Below, piece by piece: positions 53,938 to 64,000 of a stretch of 64,000 nt of DNA. Numbering within the stretch: the stretch's first letter is position 1; each line of letters opens with the position of its first letter. Source of the DNA: Mesotaenium endlicherianum (taxonomy: Eukaryota > Streptophyta > Zygnematophyceae > Zygnematales > Mesotaeniaceae); NCBI GenBank assembly GCA_009602735.1, contig WELA01004867.1, positions 88,017 through 152,016 on the forward strand, given 5' to 3'. The translations under genes and the position numbers were made by a program. The notes under the pieces were generated by a model. The model saw only the letters and a program-made list of their open reading frames with translations, was not told the origin of the DNA and searched no databases.

Positions 53938-54458
53938 AAGGTTTTGCCAGTTTACCAACAGTTTTGGCCTGCCCCAAATGTCCACCCAGTAAACTGTCAT
54001 GCGCATGACTCAATAACATAAACCTTAATTTCAATTTATTAGGAATCAACAACTTCAACCTTCCTGAAGGGGTTTGAGTCACCCAGATCCCTCTCTTCAG
54101 CCTATAAGCGGGTGCACTACGCACCATCAATGGGGTTGGGCTCAAATGCTCGGTCAAAAAGGTAGGTTTTCTTAAGTTGTTCAAGGAAGGATTTTTTGAC
54201 TTATAACGAAGTGAGTGCCCAAAGGACTTCATCCAGAACATGCTGACTTACGTTCCTTTCTTGTCAGTCAGGGCTTCTAGAGAATGCATCAGCAGGATAT
54301 AACTTCCCTGGTTTGTAATCGATCTAAACTTGGAGCTGCTCTAGCATTTGACTCCAGCAATTCTCCCTCCTCGACAACTTGGACTTCATCTGAAAGTGAG
54401 TCAGAGCTAGATGATCTTTAATCACCTTAAAAGCTTTATCATGTAAGTATGCTCTTCA

Positions 54459-55393
54459 CTATTTGAGAGCTTGAATGATAGCTAGCAGCTCTTTATCATG
54501 CACACAATAATTAATTTCAATTGGATCGTATTTCATAGACTCATACAGCATAGGGTGCCACTCCTGCTTTACCTTACCATCCTTTGTGGCTTTGTCAGCA
54601 AACTGCAACAAAACAGGACCCATGGCAAAGTGAGAAGCATCAGTAACCACCTGCACAAGTTGGCTGGGGTCATACACAGCTAAGACTGGGGCAGAACAGA
54701 GAGCATCTTTAAGGGTCTGGAAAGCAACCTGCTGCTCTTCCCCCCACACATACCCTATGTCCTTTGTAAGGTTAGTCAATTTACCGACCTTTTTAGAATA
54801 CTTGTCAATAAATCTCCAGTAGTAGTTAGCCAACCCGGGGAGGGATCTAACTTCCGAGAGAGATTGTGGTACTGGCCAGTACCTTATGGTCTGGACTTTC
54901 TTAGGATCCACACTGATGCCTTTCTTACTGACAATGTGTCTTAAGAATTCAATACTCTCCTTAAAGAAATCACACTTTCTCATTTTGGCATATAAATGTA
55001 TCTGCTTTAGAGTGTCCATTACTGTCTTCAAGTGCTCAGCATGCTCATTTTTATTTTCAGAGAAAATTAAAACATCATCCAAAAAGACTTGCACAAACTT
55101 ATCCAAGTAAGGTCTTAAAGTGTCATTCATAGCACCCATGAAAATTGCAGGAGCATTAGTCAGTTCAAATGGCATCACATTAAACTCATAGTCTCCATAA
55201 CGTGTGCGAAAAGCAATATTGTGTTCATCCCCCTCAGCAATTTTGATTTGATGATAACCACTCATTCTGTGTCTTTTACTCTTCACTCTCCTCATAAGAC
55301 ACACCATATGTGCGTCGCCAAGGTGGTTGACTCTCAGGTAACAAATCAATCTTTTGATCTACATCCCTCTTAAAGGGGAAACCTGGAGGCATG
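54459..55393 (-). pseudogene. pol: Element E RT (internally deleted) and RNase H
   Basis: The open frame 55349-54459 carries [49 protein letters not shown] and the RNase H start (VTDASHFAMGPVLLQ). Upstream, TYGVSYEESEE is joined almost directly to SGYHQ. The segment that in copy C holds [10 protein letters not shown] and FSKIDLKSG is missing, so the motif A Asp is gone. The piggyBac insertion follows at 55394. Confidence 0.8.
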
Positions 55394-55397
55394 TTAA
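55394..55397. other. TTAA target site, left of the piggyBac-like element
   Basis: TTAA here and at 58717-58720 flank the element. The uninterrupted chromovirus sequence (reverse complement of about 42892-42898 in copy C) contains TTAA once at this spot. Confidence 0.9.
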
Positions 55398-58300
55398 CAG
55401 TAGATAGCCCAACGGAATGTATGGTTTTTGGCCCAACAACTACCTCGACTAAAACATTTTTGAAATGTGCAATATTCAACTATACCTCATGTATCATATA
55501 TATTTCGGAAGGTAATGCCACAATCTAGGTCACTATGCTCTTACTTTTTTAAGAAAGTTTTTTTTTTGCTTGAAGTATGTAAGAACATTTTTTCAAAGAA
55601 AAGATCGACAAAATTGCTAACTTCAAGAGACTGCCCTGACGTCCACACTTGTTTTCACATGTTTTGATTTTTGCCAAAGGTGCACATACATGTCCAGAGT
55701 GAGTGTTTGAAATCTTAGACTGATTGCTGCAATATCCTAGGGGTTACACCATTTGCCAATTGGGGGGCTTATATGGCCCTGCTTTTTTGGCACGGCCCAA
55801 TAAGAGTTTGAGCATGACTTGTACGTAAGACACTTTGTAGAGCTCTATGCAAGGTAATCAAACTTGAAATTTGAGAATGTCATGTCTAACATGGACATCT
55901 TAACGACCATATTTTTATTTGATTAAATTAATATAAGATGAATTGATTAAATCATAAATGATATTGTCAGGAACAACCAGTCGCAATTTTTCATTTTCAG
56001 TAAAAAAAAAAATAGAATTAACTTAAGTAGGCCCTTTTAAGTCATACTCTGGCTTAACAGACATTGAATACAGAAAATGTAATTGTTTTAGCAAAGATAA
56101 GAAATCTGCTAACATCGACAAAAAATGCGCGCGTTTCGCTTAAATTTGCTTCTCACCTCTGACCTCCCTTCTTGCTCCTACATCAAGATGGTCAATATGT
56201 CTCTCTGTGTGATACCTCTGAAAGCATTGAGCAGGGCACAAGTATACAGAGCAAGGCTCACACATCATGTAAACTTTAGGAGCTCTCACGCCAGATGCAC
56301 GTTTCTCGAAGGTGCCAGCTGTGCACACTACGCAGCGCTTCCTCTCCTTCACCTTTGTGGAGAAGTGCCTATGAGTCCATCTTGCACCTGCAATTGTTGG
56401 GGCTGGGGTAGTTTGGGTCACCACCTTGCTTCGGCCCTCATCATGAGGATGGCTAAATGTGCACATCTCATCCATAACCTCCATGTACAGTCGAATCTCT
56501 CTTTCTCTGAATGTGCCATCTTGTATAAGATGAACACGTTAACGAGCAACCCATCAAATATTCCCCAACAGGCCCTATGCCACCATTTTCTATGGATGAG
56601 TACTCTCTCCGTGCTGTAGTTCCTAGCTAGGCACAAGCTAGGCACAGGGCATCAAACTGATCTACTGCATCTTTGTACAAGTTATAGTGCTCTACTATTT
56701 CAGGAGCTGGCAAGGACTCTTTTTCTTTGCCGACACGCCTAAATTGAGTTTTAGAAGCCAGCCCTTTGGCTGTGGACAAAAAGGCACAAGGCATCTTATC
56801 ATTCCATGCGCATGCAACCATGGGAGGATGCTCATTATATGCAGCTATACAGTGGCCTGGCTGGTGAGTTTTAGGCTGCATCCACAACATTTTTGAAGGG
56901 TAATGCTTTCTACTGGTGACAATGGTGCCAGTTGTAGCCTTTCCCATCTTAGCTAAGCTTGAGAAAAGAGCAGGAGAAGAGAAACCACTATCAACAACTA
57001 AACTGAATAGCCTACCTACAGGCAACATACTGACCAGGTCTAAGACCACTTGAGTCTTTTGACCAACCACCTTCACTCTGTCATAGATAATGAATGCATA
57101 ACGGAAATAGGTGATAGCATCACAGAGTGTAAAAACTTCTATGCCATACTTGTATGGCTTGCTAGGATTGTATGCTCTTATTGGACATTGTCTATTTCTA
57201 ATAGGAATAGTTCTCTCATCTATTGTCATGTTCTCTCCAGGGTTGTAGTATTCTGAAAAAGTCTTATGACACAATTCTGTAAAAGATTGTAATTGCCACA
57301 ACTTATACTCTCTAGAATCTGAAGGAAGACAAGCTCTGTTCTTATTGTCTTTCACATGAAAATATCTCCTTATATCCTTGAACCTATTCCGACTCAAAAC
57401 TAGGAAGAGTGATAGGACCCTTTACTGTTTTTTGCCAATATTTACCCAGCCTTGGGAGAGCATGCAAGCCCATGGCCATGCACAGACCATGAAAAATTAC
57501 TATCTCTGTGCATGTAACAGGCAACCAATTTTTGGCACCACTCAGAGAGGCATACCTATTGGTTTCTACAGCAAGCTGTTCAAAAAACCATATAGGCATC
57601 AAGAGGCAAAACACTCTAAAGGGAGACAAAGCACGGAATCTCCTGTCAGAAAGCCCTTGTAGTCCATGGTGGTATGGCTTACTAGGCTGCAGGAGGTCTT
57701 CATCATAGCTCTGCCTTGGACCTACTGGTTGCCAGTCCCACACATCTTCCTCTTTTTGGTCCTCCTCTTCTTGGGTGTCCTCTTGCATGGTCACACACAC
57801 AAGAATGGTGTCCTCCTCCTCCTCCTCAGATGCAGAGCTGTCTTCCTGGCTGTCAGAAGCATCAGAGTCTGTGTCTAATTGCACACATGGACTCTTCTCT
57901 TTCCTGCTAATCTGCCTTGCTTGAGTCATGACCTTACTTCTGAATGTAGGTGCTGTTATGCTTCCAGTGCCAGAAGGTCTGCCTCTCTTTCTAGCAGGCT
58001 CAGATGTAGTGTTAGACTGACAGTTCTCAAGGTCCTGCACCACAGGAGTCTCTAAATGGCAGCCTGAGATGACCTAAACAGAGCCTGACTGTCAGGCTGA
58101 GAATCCGGCTGAGAGACTTCTCTTTCTCGCTTATACACTCCTACGAAGACCATCTCAAAATTATCTGCATGGTACCTAAGGAAGTTCTCTACTAGAGCTT
58201 GAGTATACTTGGGTTTGGTCTTGTCAAATGCAAAGAATACTACAAAATAAGGTTCTTGACCTCTCTTACGCTCGCACCGTTGCTTCACATCTCCTATCAA

Positions 58301-58716
58301 GTACATCTCCTCACATTTGTCACTAAATTGATGAAATGCCCATGGACGACCGTAGTTTATAGCCGGCAGAAGGATTCTAGACCCTACAAGAGCGTCGCGA
58401 GAAGTTCCTGCGTCATCCATGGCGGAATTAAGAAGGCCGATGAGGAAGAAGGGTGCTATTTCGAAGCACACAGAAAGTCTTTCTCTTCAATGAAATTGGA
58501 AATTAGCATGTACGAAAATGACGCCCCCATGCGCGTGTTTTGTCGGAATGATCTTGCGATTTAATCCAAGTGTCGTTGTGGCATAGCCCACCTTTTAACA
58601 CAATTTTCAAAGAAAACGGATAAATATTCAGTAAGCTAGAGCATGCACTAGGGCGGCAAGTAGTTGCACCATAATGTGTCATATGGGCCACATATACCCC
58701 TCCGGTCCATCTAGTG
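55398..58716 (-). mobile_element. piggyBac-like DNA transposon nested in chromovirus E
   Basis: 3319 bases between two TTAA sites. The ends are imperfect inverted repeats: CAGTAGATAGCCC on the left and, in reverse complement, CACTAGATGGACC on the right. It carries one minus-strand transposase relic (58420-56140) plus about 740 bases of AT-rich noncoding sequence at the left and 300 at the right. TTAA duplication, end sequence and transposase family all agree with the piggyBac superfamily. Confidence 0.92.
56140..58420 (-). pseudogene. piggyBac-family transposase (DDE_Tnp_1_7), frameshifted
   Basis: It catalyses cut-and-paste transposition at TTAA in intact relatives. The N-terminal part starts at ATG 58420 (MDDAGTSRDALVGSR). 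After a frame break near 58050, a KRGRPSGT AT-hook and an acidic run follow. The catalytic core then begins: RLGKYWQKTVKGP, a break near 57395, NRFKDIRRYFHVKDN, MTIDERTIPI (first Asp), VVDSGFSSPALFS (second), ACAWNDKMPCAFLST (third) and YKDAVDQFDAL. A break near 56640 leads to RKWWHRACWGIFDGLLVNVF. The end is a cysteine-rich domain (CVVC, MMCEPCSVYLC, H) as in other piggyBac transposases. The three breaks suggest a dead copy; one might be an intron. Confidence 0.87.
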
Positions 58717-58720
58717 TTAA

Positions 58721-59510
58721 AAACATCAATATACTGAGCAACAATTTTTGCAGCAGTACGGTGCTCCAAAGGACTCACCTTTTCTCAACCACTTCTTCAG
58801 GTTGAGGAAGTACCTCTTTTAGTAGCATACATAACATTCTGTCTTCCTTCCGATTCCAGCTTTTGATGAATACCATTACATTCAACAATTTGCATCCTCC
58901 TGGAAGCCTCTTCTTTTCCTTCATTTGCCATCCATACAGAACAAGAGGAGGAGCACTAATGGCCCGTGGGTGCCAAGTTAGTCTGCCCTTCACCGGCTCC
59001 TCTCACTTTAACTGTACCTCTGCTCCAACACACTTCAGCTTGATGTCTGTTAAGCCAGGACCTTCCTAGCACGAGATCATATAAACCATTGTTGAGTACC
59101 TCAAATGTAAGCGTTTCAGTTAGAACCGCAATGCCAGAACCTAACTGGACCTCAGTAGGCTTGGTAACAACTCCTCCCCGAATACTTGAGGCATCTCAAA
59201 GACATACTTTTCTATTCCCTTGGGTGACAGTAGGCAGCCTTAGCCGCTTAACTAAGTCCTTATGGATAAAAGTATGCGACGTCCCTTCGTCAACAAATGC
59301 CCTCACCTTCCTGCCTGCAATTATACAATGCAGTAGGACTGGGAGGACTGACTTTTCCTGACTTTCGCATTGTTCTCCTGACTTAGCAAAGAAATGTTGG
59401 ACATCAGGTGGAACAAGATCATCGAGAGTGTGCACTCTCTGAAGATCTATATTGCTGATGGTCTCCTTTATCTACATGTCTTGCATGCATAGTGAATCCA
59501 GTTCAGCAAG
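58721..59510 (-). pseudogene. pol: Element E protease region
   Basis: Minus-strand fragments match the protease region of copies A-C. The fragment 59435-59196 contains [20 protein letters not shown], where the family has VDGGASH. A second one carries [20 protein letters not shown]. Frame breaks lie at about 59200 and 59000, and TTAA plus the piggyBac element bound it at 58720. Confidence 0.78.
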
Positions 59511-59599
59511 ACCCATAATACCTGCTACAAGAGCAGCTAGTGACGACTCACTATCTTTAGCATCCTCACAATCAGTAGATTGGATTACCAATTGTTGCT

Positions 59600-61024
59600 G
59601 TCTCTTAAAGGCTGATCCTTTCTCTCAATCTTTGGAAGGTGCTTGCTAGGACATTGCTCTCTGTAGTGGCCCAAATGCTGGCAATGGTCGCAAACAAATT
59701 CTGCTGAGGCTGGTCTCGAGTTACCCCTACCACCACCTCTTTCAGAACCACCTCGAGAGTATCCACCTCTCCTCTAGACTGCATAGCATTATACTCATAC
59801 TCATACTCGTCTTCAGCCTGATCTTCTTCAATTGCATTGTAGGAACCATGTGGCTTTTTGACAATCTTAGACACCAAACCATTACTCTGGCGCTTGTGAT
59901 TGAACTGCTGCTATTCCCAGGCATCAGCATCTTGGATCAAGTCAGCCGATTTTTCATATTTATTTTCAGCAAAATGACTTGAGACTTCGGATTGCAAGCC
60001 ATACCTGAAGTATGCTATCCTATATCGCTCTGGCAATTTTTGCTGCTTCATCATGTTCTCCAGTAACATTTGAGAAAACTCAGCATTTGAAGTTGTCTGC
60101 TTCAGTGTTAAGGAGATCATTGCATAGATAGCTTTCTCCTGCTGATTGATAACATCAAACTCCTCAAGCAACTTCTTGACAAACTCTACTCAAGTAGGGT
60201 GATCGGAGTTGTTGAGCCATACGCTCTCCTTTTCAATATAACCACCAGTCTGCTGCACTGCCTTTCAGTAGAGCACCAGTGTGCCTAACATTCTTGTAAT
60301 CCTGCAGGTCTGGGTAGTTCTCCAGCCGCGGCTCAACATCAGCGAGAAACTTTGATCGGGTACTACTTTTTGTTTCCCTCAGGGTCATAGGCCTGAGGAG
60401 GTTTTGGCTTAGGCTTACTAGGCCCTCTGCTATCACCACCGGTGGTATGAGAATCCAATCGGTCTCTATCACGCAACAATGCCATCATGATTCTTTTGTA
60501 CTTCTGTTGGGACTGATACATGCTCGCCATTTGCGATTGCATTTGCACGAATAATGTTCCCAGATCTACATTCTGAGGCGGTAGCCTAGCAAACGCAGCA
60601 GCTGCAACATTAGCTCTCTTAGTAGCAGCTTTGGCATTCCCGATTGCTGCCGCTCTGACTATGTCCGTTGCACTCAGTTGTCTGCGAATCTGAGGGAGGG
60701 GTATAACAGTAGGCACAGCAGGAGGTTGGTTACGGAGATTGGCTCTCTCTGCCATCTGCTCTTCCACCATCCTTTTGTCACGGGCCCTCTTGTTTATTGC
60801 CTCTTCTACCTCCTTGGCTACACACTCATCTTCAGCAAGCTGAGCGGCTACTACAGCAAGAGCTGCCGCCTCCCTGCAGCTTCTCTAGATTTTGCACCAT
60901 GCAGAGTTTCTAAATAGAGACAGGGTCCAGAGACGCGGCTTTCGCCTTGCCCTTCTTCAATGTTATCAGTGTCCTCACCCTCCATATTACGAGAGTTGCT
61001 AGCTTGAGACTTAGTCCTTACCAT
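59600..61024 (-). pseudogene. gag: Element E gag
   Basis: It begins MVRTKSQASNSRNMEGED at 61024 and breaks after about 60 codons. It resumes as MAERANLRNQPPAV and FARLPPQNVDLGTLFVQMQS, then through frameshifted core fragments (FLADVEPRLENYPDLQDYK, YAMISLTLKQTTSNAEFSQM) to the RG-rich end. The zinc knuckle lies at about 59650-59700 and is altered (HCQHLGHYREQC-like in another frame). It is the most diverged gag of the set. Confidence 0.78.
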
Positions 61025-61044
61025 ACAAGACAATTGTGATAATT

Positions 61045-61056
61045 GCTCCAATAACA
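61045..61056 (-). other. Decayed primer-binding site of element E
   Basis: The minus strand reads TGTTATTGGAGC where other copies have TGGTATCGGAGC, directly inside the LTR end. Two substitutions fit the greater age of this element. Confidence 0.6.
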
Positions 61057-61057
61057 C

Positions 61058-61808
61058 TGGAATGAATGGACTTACCAATAGGCGATTAGCAGTTAATAGA
61101 AGATCTTTATATGAGCAAGTAATCTTTATGATATGTTATGTTAGTTGATTTAAAAGCAAAAGACAATACACTAGCAGTGAACATTACTCACAAGTCAAAT
61201 GCAAGTAAACGAGCATCAATCATGCAATCAGAAAACTCATACATAAGCAAGGTTAGAAAACAATTCGCATCAATGGCTTCTCGCTTTGGATTCAGATGTC
61301 TCTCTGTAAGCAATACAAGATAGTCGGCCTCGTTTCCGAATGCCGAACTTGTGAGCAATGTCTAGCATATGTACATGGAATGAGTTTACTGTTCACCGGC
61401 AAAAACTGTTCACCGGCAAGTGCGATGGCACCGCCTACCCGGGAATTAAACTCTTTGGTAGGACCTCGGCTAACCAAATCCATAGCCATTTTCCATCAGT
61501 CCAAATCGCCATCCACCTTAAGGGTGTCATCTGGTCACTCATCTAGCACACCACACTTAGATGCATAACTAGGTAACTTGCTGCTACCGAGTACTGCAGT
61601 CAGCTGACTGTTAAGGAATGTGTCAGCAAGCTGACCTAAGTCAATAGGCTGACCTAATTAACTTCAGCCTGCTGCTCCCGGCTGAGTCATTAAGCTAAGT
61701 ATTATAAATCCTGCAAACTTAATACTAAGTAAAGTTGAGCAGGCTGAACTAATTTAACTTTTATATTTGAATGAATATTATATTTATCCAGAATACTGAT
61801 TCATTACT
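61058..61808 (-). repeat. 5' LTR of chromovirus element E+D
   Basis: 751 bases, beginning on the minus strand with a mutated AGTAATGAATCAG (family TGTAATG) and ending CATTCATTCCA. It contains the CTGACCTAAGTCAATAGGCT block shared only with the partial LTR at 29541-29937. Confidence 0.85.
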
Positions 61809-62112
61809 ACTTCGCAATACTACGACATAAGTATTTCATAAAGTTATAGTGAGTAATTATGAGATGGTAACCTAATCATTTACGGATTGATTGTTTTATG
61901 GTTAATTGTCATTATTCTGGATAATGCACGGTCACTAATTTTGGATTAATGACGAGTCGTTAAACCAAACGAAGTCGTAGACCTCAGTCAAAACAATTAT
62001 GCAAAGTTACGCCGGAGTCGACGCAGCGGCTGTTGGTGCAACCGCGCTGCTACAAATTTTGCCGCTGGCAACGTTGACAACCTGACCGGTCCCCAAGGCC
62101 AACCAGGCGCTG
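61809..62112. other. Unassigned AT-rich stretch before gypsy family 2 gag
   Basis: About 300 bases rich in A and T to the right of the chromovirus LTR. No gene or repeat is recognised. The last part may be the N-terminal gag region of the following relic, unreadable because of stops. Confidence 0.4.
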
Positions 62113-62919
62113 GTGGAATTTTGCCAGCTGCACCCAGCTATTGCTGCGTTCACTTCGCATATTCGCTTTGTTTCCACCATGGTTTCTAACACCGCGATTC
62201 GTTCTTACTTGCAGGATGTTCAAGGGGTTGCCGGCACATCTGGGACCGCTGGCGACGTCACTCCACAGCACCACCCAGCTGCTACACCTGAGCAGGTCTC
62301 GGCACCAACGCCATTGTACAAGCCCTCCCCGACGGCAAAATTTTATGGTGGCGCACGGGCCGATGTGCGTTGCTTCCTAAAGAAACTTCAGAATTTCTTC
62401 AATCTAGCACAAGTCGCCCCATTCGACCAAGCCATGACGGCTTCCACTTTTCTTGAAGGGAACGCTGCAAAGTTATTGCATGGACAAGATTGACAGACGA
62501 TGACTTTTGACGACTTCTCTACCACGTTACGTCGTTCTTTTGGACGGCATATCCCTTCCAAGGTCGCTCGAGAGAAGATATCTCAGGAGGAGCCCGCCAG
62601 AGAGCTTGGTCGTCAGCCTGTTCACGCTCAACGTTCTCCTCCTACCAATTCTCGCACACTGAATAACACCGACTCTTGTCACCACATGGTGGCGAAACGA
62701 CTGTGTTTTTCATGTGGCAAAAAGGGACATACCTCAAAACAGTGTCCTTCACGAAAGGATTCAAGAAATGTTTCCGTTGACGTAGCTCAAGAGCCAGTCC
62801 CTCCGCCTCCTCCTGAGCTATTGACAATACTCCTTAGTGAACAAGAAATCCTAGGTGTTTGTTCGCATACACCAAAGATCCTTGTTCTCTTTGGCATTCC
62901 GGATAGTGATATATATTAG
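62113..62919 (+). pseudogene. gag: Gag of a second gypsy lineage
   Basis: The frame 62113-62493 ends with AKFYGGARADVRCFLKKLQN, QAMTASTFLEGNAAKLLHGQ and a TGA. It continues in another frame with TFDDFSTTLRRSFGRHI, a CCHC zinc knuckle (CFSCGKKGHTSKQCP) and a Pro-rich linker. This is a retrotransposon gag clearly different from the chromovirus gag. Lineage assignment to gypsy family 2 rests on orientation and the type of protease following it. Confidence 0.75.
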
Positions 62920-63309
62920 TATGCAAGTGTTGAGCTTTGACGAGTTTACAAAACTCGAGTGTATCTTTGCTTGCATGTTCTTACACTTCTAGCCGCATGA
63001 TCCTATTCTAGAACAGTGTTACGAACACTTGTCTTGATTACGGAAAATGCATGAGTGTCTTGCACCAATTACAATTGCTGCATTCACAAGGAGACGCTTG
63101 TACTCTAACCCGATCACTCGGTTTCAAGCACGATCGGCAATGGATAATGGGATGGGATTTTGGTAAAGAATCTCCATATTTCCCATATTCCTCCCATGGC
63201 GAGGACATTGCTAGTGATGCAAAATGATTCTTTGGGGTTAAGTATGACGTTTGAAACAAAAATTTCAGGACGGTCATGCTTCATTGTCACAAAATCAGGA
63301 GCATAAGAC
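62920..63309 (+). other. Decayed gag-pol junction of the second gypsy lineage
   Basis: About 390 bases between readable gag and protease. Stops occur in all plus-strand frames. The minus strand has open frames (63038-63362) with no known content. Probably degraded retroelement sequence. Confidence 0.4.
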
Positions 63310-63663
63310 AGCTTCATAAGTGCACGTTTTGCACAAGTGATGAAGTTGCTTCCAATACTCAAAGGCGAACAACTTCGCCTTGGCGATGGTTCTGTGGCTT
63401 CAATTATTGGAACAATTCGGTTATCGCTTGAGGTGCAGCGATACTTCGAGACCGAACAATTCTACGCTATTAAATTGCCCAAAGGTATTGATGCAATTTT
63501 GGGTAAGAGATGGCTTAAGCAAACCAGTGCATTGCTTGACTACGGTCAACGCACATGCATTATTTGCAAGGGACGCCGGAAGTTCACTCTTTGGCCCCTT
63601 AAGCCCGATATGGGCAACGAAAGTCCTACAAAGACTATTCTCTTGTTTATTAAGCAAGCACGG
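63290..63663 (+). pseudogene. pol: Gypsy-type aspartic protease fragment
   Basis: Text from 63337 reads LGDGSVASIIGTIRLSLEVQ, RYFETEQFYAIKLPKGIDAI and LGKRWLKQTSALLDYG, the flap and C-terminal half of a retropepsin followed by the linker to RT. Immediately upstream the active-site region reads KSGA then a stop, so the catalytic Asp of DSGA is lost. The gene is cut at 63664 by an LTR in the opposite orientation. Confidence 0.75.
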
Positions 63664-64000
63664 TGAAAGGGGCAGAGTGCCCTAGTGGAAGCGTAGTGAC
63701 TCACGAGGAAAGGAACTAGTTGCCATCATACTAGAGAGTGCAGCGGCATATCACTAACAAAACTTAGGAAAATTACTCAACATTTTGAGTAGCAAGAAAC
63801 TGCTCACAAATGATGTAGGATGAAAGGCCTTGTCATTACAAACCCGTAGAAATTTACAGAAGTGAAAACTGATAAGAAACAAAGAAGTTATGCCTATTTA
63901 TAATTTTCTGCTCAAGTGCTCCCCCCAAGGAGGAAGCTACGGATTTTCCTAAGTGTTCGTCAAATCGTCCCTTCCAGAATATTCGTGAGTAAGCCAGATC
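63664..64000 (-). mobile_element. LTR of the third family, partial at the window edge
   Basis: The reverse complement matches the last 350 bases of the solo LTR at 27797-28545, including the TATA-like box, GACAAGGCCTTTCATCCTA and the CCCCTTTCA end. It interrupts the protease relic. The rest of the LTR lies beyond the window, so whether it is solo or part of a full element cannot be told. Confidence 0.85.

Larger units (their letters stand above)
52529..61808 (-). mobile_element. Chromovirus element E+D, proximal part (E)
   Basis: On the minus strand: 5' LTR (61808-61058), gag, protease, RT, RNase H, integrase and a decayed chromodomain, ending at 52529 where the B-C array is inserted. The 3' continuation (ORF3 and LTR) lies at 31910-29541. 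A piggyBac-like element (58716-55398) is nested between the protease-distal region and RT. The element is more decayed than B or C, in line with being the oldest of the set. Confidence 0.8.

Noticed and set aside
56140-58420. piggyBac transposase as a domesticated functional gene
   Set aside because: It sits inside intact transposon ends with TTAA duplication and has about three frame breaks, so it is a decayed element copy.
63038-63362. Minus-strand frames near the right edge
   Set aside because: They lie opposite decayed gag-pol sequence and have no recognisable domain.

Overview
The window looks like nuclear DNA from a streptophyte green plant, most likely a charophycean alga of the Chara type. 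Two intron-containing host genes belong to families I know from land plants. The rest is a dense, nested pile of LTR retrotransposons and one piggyBac-type DNA transposon. The species is an inference from gene families and repeat style; nothing here is diagnostic by itself.

Layout. Bases 1-316 and 16655-16973 are diverged inverted copies of one repeat and bracket the host-gene block. Between them lie a very large PHD-finger protein gene (+, 710-10290, at least eight exons, holding a 1000-N gap and a 420-base G run) and, tail to tail with it, a six-exon TPR protein gene of the MS5/POLLENLESS3/SDI1 family (-, 15857-11724). Every splice junction I placed in the TPR gene keeps phase. In the PHD gene all but one (exon 5/6) do, and both genes end in very long low-complexity regions. 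Bases 17.0-20.6 kb are mostly unassigned, with possible decayed retroelement pieces.

From 20.6 kb to the end nearly everything is transposable element. A Ty3/gypsy chromovirus family (gag, protease, RT, RNase H, integrase, chromodomain) is present as: copy A (-, ~20600-25983); a tandem pair B-C sharing its middle LTR (+, 31911-52528, three LTRs); and an older minus-strand element E+D that the B-C array split into two parts (61808-52529 and 31910-29541). Copy C carries a Ty1/copia element (44000-49371) with a perfect 5-bp target duplication. Element E carries a piggyBac-like transposon (55398-58716) flanked by TTAA. A second gypsy family (26032-29541 and about 62000-63663) is interrupted by LTRs of a third kind (27797-28545 and 63664-64000).

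Most interesting: copies B, C and D carry an extra sense-strand ORF of roughly 550 codons between chromodomain and 3' LTR, the position of env in retroviruses. It has a charged coiled-coil N-terminus and a conserved middle domain that I do not recognise. The copia insertion has also created a short intact ORF in which a start codon from the copia 3' LTR is fused in frame to a complete chromodomain. No retroelement copy here is intact; all have stops, frameshifts or deletions.
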